From the NCBI GenBank assembly GCA_964615765.1, contig CAZTQN010000018.1, positions 14,687 through 78,686 on the forward strand: 64,000 bases of DNA. The letters run 5' to 3'. The position numbers were made by a program, and so were the translations under genes. Of the stretch, positions 30,660 to 38,805 are shown piece after piece. The notes beneath the pieces are model-generated. The model was given only the letters and a program-made list of their open reading frames with translations, was not told where the DNA came from and made no database searches. The stretch comes from CAZTQN01 sp964615765. GTDB lineage: Bacteria; Planctomycetota; Phycisphaerae; Phycisphaerales; UBA1924. Every line of letters begins with the position of its first letter. The first letter of the stretch is position 1.

Positions 30660-32441
30660 TCAGCCGCCGGTGCTGGCCAGGCAGTGATCGATGCGTGCGA
30701 GGGTGCTCGGCTGTCCGAGGGCCGCGATGGTCTCGTTGATGCCGGGTGAGACGCCGGTGCCGGTGACGGCGATGCGCAGGGCCTGCCCGATCGGGCCGAC
30801 GTGGGCGGCGTCGCCCAGGTGCTGGGCGGCGGTGGCGGCGAGGGCGTCGTGCACGGCGGCGGGCGTGAACCCGCCGGGGGCGATTGCGGCGAGCGCGGCC
30901 CGGGCCGGGGGCAGGAGCGAGCGCCCCGTCTTGCCCTCGTTCGGGGCCGCGAGCGGCTTGTTCAGGCCCTTCTCGATCGCCTTGGCGTCGTAGCGGATGG
31001 CGCGGTCGTCGAGCAGGATGAAGCCGGCGGCGGTGACGGCTTCGCGGAGCGTCTTGGCCCGGGCCCGCACTCCGGAGGCGAGGATGGCGAAGCGGTCGGG
31101 CCCGGTGGCGCCGGGCGTGCTGTCCTTGGTGCGGTCGAGGAGGGCGGGCTCATAGGTGGCGCACCAGGCGCGCCAGAGATCGGCGAAGGCCGCGTCGGTG
31201 AGGGGGCCGACGGGCGGCGGGGCGATGGCGTCCTGATTGAACGACGCGAGTTTGACGCGGTCGAACTTGGAGTTGGTCTTGCCGATGCGGTCGGTGTCGA
31301 AGTGCTGGGCGAGGAAGGCGCGGTCGAATTTTTCGAGGTCCTTGCCGTCAGGCGTTTTGAGGCCCGGGTTCCAGCCGAGCAGGGCGACGTAGTTGCACAG
31401 GACGTCGGGCAGATAGCCGGAGCGGCGGAAGTCGTCGACGTCGATCTCGGGGAGGGTGATGGCGGCGCGGGCGGCGACGCGGCGGAGCGTGTCGGCCGGG
31501 AGTTGGCGCGTCTTGTCGTCGAGCCACTGCGCGAACTGCTCGGGCGTGACATCGCCCAGCACGGCGCCGGTGAGCGCGGCGGCGGTGAGCGACTGCTTCT
31601 TCACGGCTTCGCGCGCGGCCTTGTCCTTGTCGCGCTTGGACATCTTGGTCGAGTCGGGGTTGAAGATCAGCGGCAGGTGCGCGAACTTGGGCACGCGGTA
31701 GCCGAGGGCGAGCTGCAGCGCGACGTGGCGCGGCGTGTTGTTCAGGTGTTCCTGCCCGCGCATGACGTGCGTCACGCCCATCTTCTCGTCGTCGACGACG
31801 ACGGCGAAGTGGTACGTCGGGAAGCCGTCGGCCTTGCGGAGGACGAAGTCGTCGGTGTGCTCGGGCTCGAACTTGATGTCGCCGAGGACCTGATCGACGA
31901 CGTTGACGACCTTGCCGGGGTTGTTGAAGCGGATGACGCAGGGCTCGCCGGCGCGGAAGCGGGCGAGGGCGGCGGGGCGGTCATAGTCGGGCGAGCGCTT
32001 GTAGCGGAAGGTGTCTTTCTTCTCGGCGGCGGCCTTGCGGCGGGCGTCGAGGTCGGCGGCGGAGTCGAAGGCCGGGTAGGCGAGGTCGCGCTCGATCATG
32101 TCGTCGATGACGGCGTTGTAGAGGGGGAGGCGTTTGGATTGGTAGAAGGAGCCGACGCCGCGGGGGTCGCGTTCGGCGGACTGGCCGGGGTATCCGGGGC
32201 CTTCGTCCCAGAGCAGGCCGCACCAGGCGAGGTCTTCGAGGATCCCCCGGGCGGAGGCTTCGGAGGAGCGGGCCTGGTCGGTGTCTTCGATGCGGAGGAG
32301 GAAGGTGCCGTGGTGCCTGCGGGCGTAGGCCCAGCAGAACAGGGCGGTGCGGACGCCGCCGATGTGGAGGTGGCCCGTGGGGCTCGGGGCGAAGCGGGTG
32401 ACGACGTGGGACTGGTCGGCGGAAGAGGTCGGGGGGGGCAT
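30660..32441 (-). CDS. gltX: Glutamyl-tRNA synthetase with insertion
   Basis: 593 residues; typical bacterial GluRS is about 470-490. Class-I signatures are TGHLHIGGV (24-29 core) and KMSKR (266-270). Between KMSKR and the conserved SGYLPDVLCNYVALLGWNPG (341-360), which normally lie about 15 residues apart, there is an extra block of about 60-65 residues (about 275-338), rich in Ala and charged residues. The first part (RFAPSPTG, RIEDTDQARS) and the anticodon-binding C terminus look normal. It charges tRNA-Glu in the cytoplasm. It is convergent with the DinB-like gene, 15 bases apart. Confidence 0.95.
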   Translation of the reverse strand: MPPPTSSADQSHVVTRFAPSPTGHLHIGGVRTALFCWAYARRHHGTFLLRIEDTDQARSSEASARGILEDLAWCGLLWDEGPGYPGQSAERDPRGVGSFYQSKRLPLYNAVIDDMIERDLAYPAFDSAADLDARRKAAAEKKDTFRYKRSPDYDRPAALARFRAGEPCVIRFNNPGKVVNVVDQVLGDIKFEPEHTDDFVLRKADGFPTYHFAVVVDDEKMGVTHVMRGQEHLNNTPRHVALQLALGYRVPKFAHLPLIFNPDSTKMSKRDKDKAAREAVKKQSLTAAALTGAVLGDVTPEQFAQWLDDKTRQLPADTLRRVAARAAITLPEIDVDDFRRSGYLPDVLCNYVALLGWNPGLKTPDGKDLEKFDRAFLAQHFDTDRIGKTNSKFDRVKLASFNQDAIAPPPVGPLTDAAFADLWRAWCATYEPALLDRTKDSTPGATGPDRFAILASGVRARAKTLREAVTAAGFILLDDRAIRYDAKAIEKGLNKPLAAPNEGKTGRSLLPPARAALAAIAPGGFTPAAVHDALAATAAQHLGDAAHVGPIGQALRIAVTGTGVSPGINETIAALGQPSTLARIDHCLASTGG

Positions 32442-32534
32442 GGGGGAAGAGGGTAGAGGGGTCGAGTATGATCGCTGCGTTCGGAGCGGGGGTGTGGGCG
32501 CCGTCGGGGTGTGGGGCGTGGAGTGGACTCGCTG

Positions 32535-33413
32535 ATGCTCAAGCCCGCGTTTTCAACGGTGGCGTGTCCGGAGTGGACGCTGGCGACGGTGGCCGAGCGT
32601 GCGCTGGAGATGGGGTTTGAGAGCGTCGAGTTGCGCACGTTCGCGACGCCGACGCGGCAGTTCGCGTGCGAGCCGGCGCTGACGAGCGAGCAGAAGGTGC
32701 GGCGGCTGTTCGGCGACCGCGGGATCGAGCTGGCGTGCCTGGCGACGTCGTGCCGGTTTGACGAGCCGGTGTTCCCGCCGGTGATCGGGCAGCTCAGCGC
32801 GGCGATCCACCGGGCGGTGCGGGAAGCGCAGTCGGCGATCGATCTGGCGGTGAGCATCGAGTGTCCGCTGGTGCGGGTGTTCGGGTTTGAACTGGTCGGG
32901 TCGGAGAGCCGCGCGAGCGGGCTGAAGCGGATCGCCGGGCGGCTGCGCGACACGGTGGATCACGCGGACAAGTCGGGCGTGAAGGTCGTGGTGGAGAACG
33001 GCGGGAGTTTCGCTTCGGCGGCGTTGCTGGCCGAACTGATCGAGCGCGTGGATCACCCGCTGCTGGGCGCGTGCTATGCGTTGGCGGCGGGGCAGGCGGC
33101 GGGGGACGACCCGGCGGCGGCGGTGAACGCGCTGGGCGATCGGCTCTTGGCGGTGCGGATCAAGGATTTGCGCGACGGTCGCCCGGTGGCGCTGGGCACG
33201 GGGGAACTGGCCTGCCGCACGACGGTGGAGGCGCTGATCAAGCGCGGGTTCAACGGGCCGGTGATCTTCGAGTGGGACCGGGCGTGGATGCCGGAACTGG
33301 AAGGGCCGGACACGGCGCTGCGGCGTGCGTCGGCGACGCTGTTTGAGTGGCTGGGCGGACGCACGGCGGCGGGCGGGTCGCCTGTTCCGGCCGCGGGCAC
33401 GGGGCGGCGGTGA
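32535..33413 (+). CDS. Sugar-phosphate isomerase/epimerase-like TIM barrel
   Basis: 292 residues from ATG 32535. The pattern FSTVACPEWTLATVAERALE, FESVELRTFATPTRQF, then VKVVVENGGSFASAALLAEL and GPVIFEWDRAW follows the xylose-isomerase-like/AP-endonuclease-2 TIM barrel, with Glu in VVENGG and Glu in FEWD as probable metal ligands. Members are sugar or inositol isomerases and epimerases; the substrate is unknown. Its TGA overlaps the GTG start of queG (GTGA), so the two are translationally coupled, although no functional link is known. Confidence 0.82.
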   Translation: MLKPAFSTVACPEWTLATVAERALEMGFESVELRTFATPTRQFACEPALTSEQKVRRLFGDRGIELACLATSCRFDEPVFPPVIGQLSAAIHRAVREAQSAIDLAVSIECPLVRVFGFELVGSESRASGLKRIAGRLRDTVDHADKSGVKVVVENGGSFASAALLAELIERVDHPLLGACYALAAGQAAGDDPAAAVNALGDRLLAVRIKDLRDGRPVALGTGELACRTTVEALIKRGFNGPVIFEWDRAWMPELEGPDTALRRASATLFEWLGGRTAAGGSPVPAAGTGRR

Positions 33414-34546
33414 ACGCGGGCCCCGGCGGCGGGCCCGGCCCGGCCCGCGAGCGCGACATCGTCGACGCGTGCCTGGCGATGGGCTTCGCCCTCGCCGGTG
33501 TGACGCCCGCGCGGGCGAGCGAGCGGGCGAGCGAGGTGCACGCCTGGCTGAAGGCTGGGAAGCACGGCGAGATGGCGTTCATGACCGAACTGCTCGACGA
33601 GCGGCTCGACATCACGCGGATGCTGCCCGGGGCGCGCAGTGTGATCATGGTCGCGGATCGGTACGCGAGCGGGCAGGTGGAGGCCTCGGCGAGCAGGAAG
33701 GGGGCAAGCGTCAGCCGGGTGGCTCGGTATGCGCGCGGGCGCGACTATCACACGGTGATCAAGCGGCGGCTGAAGCGGCTGTGCGATCGGCTGCGCGAGC
33801 TGCACCCGGGGGCGGAGTTTCGCAGCTTCGTCGACACCGGTCCGGTGCTGGAGCGCGAGCAGGCGGCCCGGGCGTTTGCGGGCCGTGGTGCGTTCATCGG
33901 CAAGCACACGCTGCTGATCGATCCGCACGCGGGGAGCTGGCTGCTGCTGGGCGGGGTGGCGAGCACGCTCGCCATCACGCCGGAACGCGCGGGCGAGGCG
34001 GGGGCGCTGCGGACCGACGCGTGCGGCGGGTGCACGCGGTGCATCGACGCGTGCCCGACGGGGGCGATCACGGCGTTCGAGGTCGATGCGCGGCGGTGCG
34101 TGTCGTATCTGACGCTCGAGCACGCCGGGCCGGTGGATCGTGCGCTGTTCGCCGGGCATGGCGACTGGCTGATCGGCTGCGATGTCTGCCAGGAGGTGTG
34201 CCCGTTCAATCGCGAGCGGGGCGGCGGGCCGGCGGTGCATCCGGCGTATGCGGATACGAGCGCGGCGCGGACGGAGCTGGACACGATGGCCGTGCTGCGG
34301 TGGTCGGAGGAGGATCGGCGGCGGGTGCTGAGCGGGTCGGCCGGCAAGCGGGCGAGTTTGGAGATGCTGCGGCGGAGCGCGGTGATCAACGCGGGCAACT
34401 TCGCGCGGCGGACGGGGGACGCGGACGCGATCGACGCGATCGCGCGGATCGCGGCGGATCCGGGTGAGTCGGAACTGATGCGGCGGACGGCGAGCGATGT
34501 GCTCGCGTGGGTGCGCGATGACGGCGCGTCACCCGTTATGCCTTGA
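33410..34546 (+). CDS. queG: Epoxyqueuosine reductase
   Basis: 378 residues from GTG 33410. QueG is a cobalamin and 4Fe-4S enzyme that performs the last step of queuosine synthesis in tRNA. Conserved parts: SVIMVADRYASG, RYARGRDYHTVIKRRL, FVDTGPVLEREQAARA, FIGKHTLLIDPHAGSW, then two ferredoxin-type clusters CGGCTRCIDACPTGAI and CDVCQEVCPFN. The C-terminal region carries HEAT-like helices. The GTG is preferred to the in-frame ATG at 33347 because it overlaps the upstream stop as GTGA, with a GGGGCGG ahead of it. The 3' end overlaps the convergent peroxiredoxin gene by 11 bases. Confidence 0.95.
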   Translation: MNAGPGGGPGPARERDIVDACLAMGFALAGVTPARASERASEVHAWLKAGKHGEMAFMTELLDERLDITRMLPGARSVIMVADRYASGQVEASASRKGASVSRVARYARGRDYHTVIKRRLKRLCDRLRELHPGAEFRSFVDTGPVLEREQAARAFAGRGAFIGKHTLLIDPHAGSWLLLGGVASTLAITPERAGEAGALRTDACGGCTRCIDACPTGAITAFEVDARRCVSYLTLEHAGPVDRALFAGHGDWLIGCDVCQEVCPFNRERGGGPAVHPAYADTSAARTELDTMAVLRWSEEDRRRVLSGSAGKRASLEMLRRSAVINAGNFARRTGDADAIDAIARIAADPGESELMRRTASDVLAWVRDDGASPVMP

Positions 34547-35012
34547 GCGAGCGCAGCGTGCGGAGTGCTTCGGCGATGTGGGCCGTGGCGCGGAACTGGG
34601 TGTTGAAGACCTGGCGGACGATGCCGTGGGCGTCGATGACGAAGGTGACGCGGCCGGGGAGCAGGCCCAGCGTGCGCTCGACGCCGAAGAGGGCCCGCAC
34701 GGCGCCGTCGCGGTCGGACAGGAGGCGGAAGGGGAGTTTGAACGTGCGTGCGAAGGCGGCCTGGGTGGATTCGCTGTTGCCGCTGATGCCGACGACCTCG
34801 GCCCCGTGCTGGCGGAAGACTTCGAACTGATCGCGGAACGAGCAGGCCTCGGCGGTGCAGCCGGGCGTGAAGGCGCCGGGGTAGAAGAACAGCACGACGG
34901 GCGAGCCGCGGAGTGTCGAGAGCGTCAGCGGCGCGCCGGTGTGATCGGGGAGCGTGAAGTCTGGCGCGGGGGAGCCGACGGCGGGCGGGCTTGGAGAGTC
35001 CGTGGTGGGCAT
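34536..35012 (-). CDS. bcp: Thiol peroxidase PrxQ/Bcp
   Basis: 158 residues. It reduces peroxides through a peroxidatic Cys. FYPGAFTPGCTAEACSFRDQ carries Cys52 and, five residues on, Cys57, the spacing of PrxQ enzymes with an intramolecular disulfide. Other landmarks are PAPDFTLPDHTG, VVGISGNS and RVTFVIDAHGIVRQVF. Start ATG 35012 lies only 13 bases after the stop of the membrane glycosyltransferase on the same strand, so it is probably the last gene of the leftward carotenoid operon. That would pair peroxide defence with pigment synthesis. Confidence 0.94.
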   Translation of the reverse strand: MPTTDSPSPPAVGSPAPDFTLPDHTGAPLTLSTLRGSPVVLFFYPGAFTPGCTAEACSFRDQFEVFRQHGAEVVGISGNSESTQAAFARTFKLPFRLLSDRDGAVRALFGVERTLGLLPGRVTFVIDAHGIVRQVFNTQFRATAHIAEALRTLRSLKA

Positions 35013-35025
35013 CGGGCGTGGTGGA

Positions 35026-36237
35026 TCAGGTGGCGGAGGGAGCGGCGGGGTGATGGTGCTGGGGCGTGAGCGTGCGCCCGCGCCAGCCGCGACGACCCGT
35101 GATGCTCAGCAGGAAACTGTGCCACTGGATCGCGGTCATCATGGCGACGCCGAGCGGGTGCAGCAGGGCGCCGACGGTGCTTTGGCGGAAGCGGGCGGCG
35201 AGGGTGAGGCGCTGCGCGAGCGTGACGGCGATCGCCGCGAGGCAGAGGACCGCGGGGAGGGAGATGGCTTGGCCGCCGAGCGCGAGCAGGGCGAGCATGA
35301 CCCAGGGCCCGATGTGTCCGACGGCGTGGAGGAGGGTGAGGAAGATGAGCAGGACGGGGCTGCCGAGGCCTTCGTAAGCGTTCTTGGCGAAGCCGCGCCA
35401 CGTCTCGCCGAGCCCGCGGTACATGCGGCAGGTGACGAGCGCGGTGCCGTCGAAGAGGTCGGTGGAGAAGCCGGCGCGGCGGACGGCGCGGGGCATGCGG
35501 ATCCCGTCGTGCATGGAGTCCTTGAAGCCCGCGTGCGTGCCTGCGGCGAGGTAGGCGTCGCGCCGGACGACGAGGAACTGCCCGCAGCCGGCCGAGGCGT
35601 TGGGGTCGCGGGTTTTCTGCATGCGCCCGAAGGGAAGGTAGGAGAGGAGGATGAAGTGGATCAGCGGGACGACCAGCGCCTCGGCGAGCGAGCCGGTGAT
35701 CTGACGCGGGAATGTCGAGACCATGCCGACCTGGCGTTCGAGCGCGAACGTGAGCGCGCCGCGCAAGGCGCTCGGAGCGACGCGGACGTCGGCGTCTACG
35801 AACATGAGCCAGTCGGCGGGCGTGTCGCCCGCGCCGGCGGCCCGGCCGAGCTGCTCGCAGGCCCACGGCTTGCCGACCCACCCGGGCGGGAGCGGGCGCG
35901 TCGCGACGCTGGCGACGCGGGCGTCTTTGGCGCAGAGGTCCGCGAGGATCTGCGGCGTGCGGTCGGTGCTCTGATCGTCGTACACCAGCACGCGCAGGTT
36001 GGGGACGTCGTTGGCGAGCACGGCGGCGACGCACTCGGCCAGGTTGTCCTGCTCGTTGCGGGCCGGGATGCACACGGCGACGCGCGGCGACTGCGGCGGG
36101 AGCGGCGCGTCCGCACGCGGCGGGCGGAACTTGCGCAGGTTCACGAGCGTCATCGCCAGCGCGCCCAGCGCGATCAGCACCGACACCAGCGGGAGCCACC
36201 ACGGGATCGCCGCGGCGAGTTGTTGCAGCACGGTCAT
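35026..36237 (-). CDS. Membrane glycosyltransferase family 2, CrtQ-like
   Basis: 403 residues from ATG 36237, with GGAGG six bases upstream. One N-terminal helix (WWLPLVSVLIALGALAMTLV), a GT2 domain (VAVCIPARNEQDNLAECVAA, VLVYDDQSTDRTPQIL, MFVDADVRVAPSAL with the DXD-type metal site, ASAGCGQFLVVRRDAYLAAG) and several C-terminal helices. In staphyloxanthin synthesis CrtQ glucosylates diaponeurosporenoic acid, and the domain plan and cluster here match that job. The ATG overlaps the TGA of the acyltransferase gene (ATGA), showing translational coupling. The hopanoid-associated family GT2 is an alternative reading. Confidence 0.82.
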   Translation of the reverse strand: MTVLQQLAAAIPWWLPLVSVLIALGALAMTLVNLRKFRPPRADAPLPPQSPRVAVCIPARNEQDNLAECVAAVLANDVPNLRVLVYDDQSTDRTPQILADLCAKDARVASVATRPLPPGWVGKPWACEQLGRAAGAGDTPADWLMFVDADVRVAPSALRGALTFALERQVGMVSTFPRQITGSLAEALVVPLIHFILLSYLPFGRMQKTRDPNASAGCGQFLVVRRDAYLAAGTHAGFKDSMHDGIRMPRAVRRAGFSTDLFDGTALVTCRMYRGLGETWRGFAKNAYEGLGSPVLLIFLTLLHAVGHIGPWVMLALLALGGQAISLPAVLCLAAIAVTLAQRLTLAARFRQSTVGALLHPLGVAMMTAIQWHSFLLSITGRRGWRGRTLTPQHHHPAAPSAT

Positions 36238-37151
36238 GAGCGGCCTCCGGCGCCGGCGGGCGTGGGCAGGTGAGACGGTTGGGTGCGTGCGTGCGGCGCG
36301 GCGCGATCGCCGGCGGAGGCGCGGCGGGCCGCGATCTCGCCCGAACGCCCGCGCATACGCAGGTACAGGTCGTACGCCGGGTTGATCGATGACCCGCCCT
36401 GTTCCAGCAGCGGCACGAACGGCGTCGGGTCGCGGGCGATGACCAGGCGGGCGAGCTCGTCGGCGCTGCGCTGCATGGTGGCCTCGATGGCGCGGTGCCA
36501 CGACGCGGTGGACGGTGGTGTGGACGGGGTGCTCGACGCGGGCGGAGCGGCTTCGGCGAAGCGGAGGAAGATTTCCGGGCGCTGCGACTGCCAGAAGGCG
36601 TACTCGATAGTGAGCACGAGCACGCGGGCGGCGGGCCCGAGGCGTGCGGCGAGGGCCGCGGCGCCGGGGCGGATGCGGACCGGCTCGCGCACGTCGGCGA
36701 AGCGGCCTTGCGGGGTGATGGCGACGGTGGGGCGCGGCTGGGCTTTGCACCACGCGAGCGTGTAGTCCAGCATCGCGGGCATGGCGCCGGGGTGGTCGGG
36801 GTCGATGCCGAACAGGCCGAGTTTGCGGAAGAACTTGAAGCGGGCGAGCTGGTCGGCGTCGATGGGCGCGATGCCGGTGCGGCGCGGGAGGAGCGTGTGC
36901 CCGACGACCAGGGCCACCAGAGGGTCCCACCACGCGGCGTGGTTGAGTACGAGGACGACGGGCCCAGCGTGCGCGTCGAATGCGGCGGGGAGGTCGCGGG
37001 TGTCCTTGGCGACGTGGACGGCGTGGAACTTCTTGGCCAGCAGGCGGCGCGTGTACCACAGGAACACGCGGGCGAAGCGGGCGTCGTGCCGCGCGGGGAT
37101 GACCTGCGCCGGCGCGGCGCTGGTCAGTGGGTCGACCCGGCCGGGGCCCAT
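36234..37151 (-). CDS. PlsC-like acyltransferase in carotenoid cluster
   Basis: 305 residues from ATG 37151, with AAAGGA seven bases upstream. The acyltransferase motif I is NHAAWWDP (His-x4-Asp), and a motif-III-like segment reads VAITPQGRFADVREPVRIRP where typical PlsC enzymes have FPEGTRS. The C-terminal ~45 residues are basic and Ala/Pro-rich. Members transfer fatty acyl groups to lysophospholipids or other hydroxyls. Lying between the desaturase (28-base overlap) and the glycosyltransferase (ATGA overlap), it probably acylates the sugar of a carotenoid glycoside, a role played in staphylococci by the unrelated CrtO. That assignment is inference. Confidence 0.78.
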   Translation of the reverse strand: MGPGRVDPLTSAAPAQVIPARHDARFARVFLWYTRRLLAKKFHAVHVAKDTRDLPAAFDAHAGPVVLVLNHAAWWDPLVALVVGHTLLPRRTGIAPIDADQLARFKFFRKLGLFGIDPDHPGAMPAMLDYTLAWCKAQPRPTVAITPQGRFADVREPVRIRPGAAALAARLGPAARVLVLTIEYAFWQSQRPEIFLRFAEAAPPASSTPSTPPSTASWHRAIEATMQRSADELARLVIARDPTPFVPLLEQGGSSINPAYDLYLRMRGRSGEIAARRASAGDRAAPHARTQPSHLPTPAGAGGRS

Positions 37152-38800
37152 GCGGGTTCCTTTGCGCGCGGGGTGCGAGACGGGCCGGCGGCGGCGCCGC
37201 GCTGGGCGGCGGTGGGTGCGGCGGGGTCGATCCCGCGGTCTTCCAGCACCGCCGACGCCGCCGTCACGCCGGACATCAGCACCATCGGCACGCCCGGGCC
37301 CGGGTTGGCCGAGCCGCCGGCGAGGTACAGGTTCTTGAGGACCAGGCTGCGGTTGCGCGGCTTGAAGCCGCCGACGAGCTTGCCGTGCGACGCGAGACCG
37401 TAGATCGCGCCGCCCTCGGCGTTGTACATGCGGTCGATCTGCGTCGGCGTCAGGAAGCGTTCGACGACGATGCGGTCTTCCAGGTCCGGCATGTTGAACC
37501 GCTTGAGCTTGTCCAGGATCACGCGGCGATAGGACTTGAGCACCGGGCCCGGCGAGCCGTCGGCCTCGAGCCACTGGTGGTGCGGTCGCAGGTACGGCGT
37601 GTGGACCAGGATGTACAGCGCCTCGCACCCGGGCGGGGCCTGCGTGGGGTCGGTGCGGCTGGGGACGGCGAGGTAGAGCGATGGGTCCCGCGCCGGCTCG
37701 CCACGCTTGTAGATGTCGTCGAACTCCGCCGCGGAATCGCGGCTGAACATGAAGCAGTGGTGAGCCAGGTGCTCGTACTGGCGATCGAGCCCGAGGTAGA
37801 GCACCACGCCGGAGCACGCGGGCGTGTACGCGCGGGCGATGGCGGCGCGGCGGGACTCGGCGGCGGGCGTGCCCAGCAGGTTCGAGAGCGTGCGCTGCAC
37901 GTCGCAGTTGGAGACGACCGACTGGGCCGCGAGCGAGCGCCGCTCGCCGCCCTGCACGTACTCGATGCCCGTGGCCCGGTCGCCCGAGGTGGTGATCTTC
38001 TCGACCGAAGCGCCGGTGATGACGGTGACGTTGAGTTCGGTCGCGAGGCGGGCGAGCGTGCGGGCGACCTGGCGTGTGCCGCCCATGGAGTACCAGCAGC
38101 CGTGGTCGACCTGGGCGGCGGCGATGAGCGAGAGGATCGCGGGCGCGAGGAAGGGGCTGGAGCCGACGTACTGCAGGAAGTGCTCGACGAGCTGGCGGAC
38201 GTGCGGCTCGGTCACGTGCTTGTGGGCGGTCGCGGCCATCGTCGAGTGCATGCGCATCGCGAGGACATCGCCGAGGAGCTTCGGGTCGCCCAGCGGGGAA
38301 CGGCGCATGAGGTCGGTCGCGGAGCCGACGTCCTTGTAGAAGAAGACCTTCTCGCTCAGGCCGTACATGCGGCGGGAATAGTCGACGAACGAGCGGAACC
38401 CGGCCCCGGCGTTGGCGCCGGGGAACTGCTTGTCGAGCGCGGCGGCCATGTCGTCGACGCGCTTGCGCAGATCGATGATCGTGCCGTCTTCGAAGAAGCA
38501 GCGCCACTGCGGGTCGAGCTCGACGAGGTCGATGTAGTCTTCCGTCGCGCGGCCGGCGCGGGCGATGATGCCCTTGAGCACCTGCGGCAGCGTGAGGATC
38601 GTCGGGCCCATGTCGAACGTGAACGTGCCGCGCGGGGTCTCGGCGGACAGCACGTTCATCTTGCCGCCCAGGTGGGTGTTGCGTTCGACGAGGGCGACGC
38701 TGAGCCCGCGCGAGGCGAGTTCGACGGCGGACGCGAGCCCGGCGAGCCCGCCCCCGATCACGACACTGTCGAAGGTCTGTGTGGTCTGTTGAGCAGTCAT
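37124..38800 (-). CDS. CrtI/CrtN-family carotenoid desaturase or terminal oxygenase
   Basis: 558 residues from ATG 38800; an in-frame GTG at 38818 would overlap aldH. The FAD-binding N terminus is VVIGGGLAGLASAVELASRG, with the Glu that binds the ribose (LVERNTHLGGKM). The C-terminal family motif is NLYLAGGSANPGPGVPMVLM. The enzyme oxidises polyene chains. It sits five bases after the aldehyde dehydrogenase stop, so a CrtP/CrtNb-type role (oxidising the end methyl to an aldehyde for the dehydrogenase) is possible; plain desaturation is the alternative. The last ~35 residues are Ala/Pro-rich and overlap the acyltransferase gene. Confidence 0.85.
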   Translation of the reverse strand: MTAQQTTQTFDSVVIGGGLAGLASAVELASRGLSVALVERNTHLGGKMNVLSAETPRGTFTFDMGPTILTLPQVLKGIIARAGRATEDYIDLVELDPQWRCFFEDGTIIDLRKRVDDMAAALDKQFPGANAGAGFRSFVDYSRRMYGLSEKVFFYKDVGSATDLMRRSPLGDPKLLGDVLAMRMHSTMAATAHKHVTEPHVRQLVEHFLQYVGSSPFLAPAILSLIAAAQVDHGCWYSMGGTRQVARTLARLATELNVTVITGASVEKITTSGDRATGIEYVQGGERRSLAAQSVVSNCDVQRTLSNLLGTPAAESRRAAIARAYTPACSGVVLYLGLDRQYEHLAHHCFMFSRDSAAEFDDIYKRGEPARDPSLYLAVPSRTDPTQAPPGCEALYILVHTPYLRPHHQWLEADGSPGPVLKSYRRVILDKLKRFNMPDLEDRIVVERFLTPTQIDRMYNAEGGAIYGLASHGKLVGGFKPRNRSLVLKNLYLAGGSANPGPGVPMVLMSGVTAASAVLEDRGIDPAAPTAAQRGAAAGPSRTPRAKEPAWAPAGSTH

Positions 38801-38805
38801 GGGAT

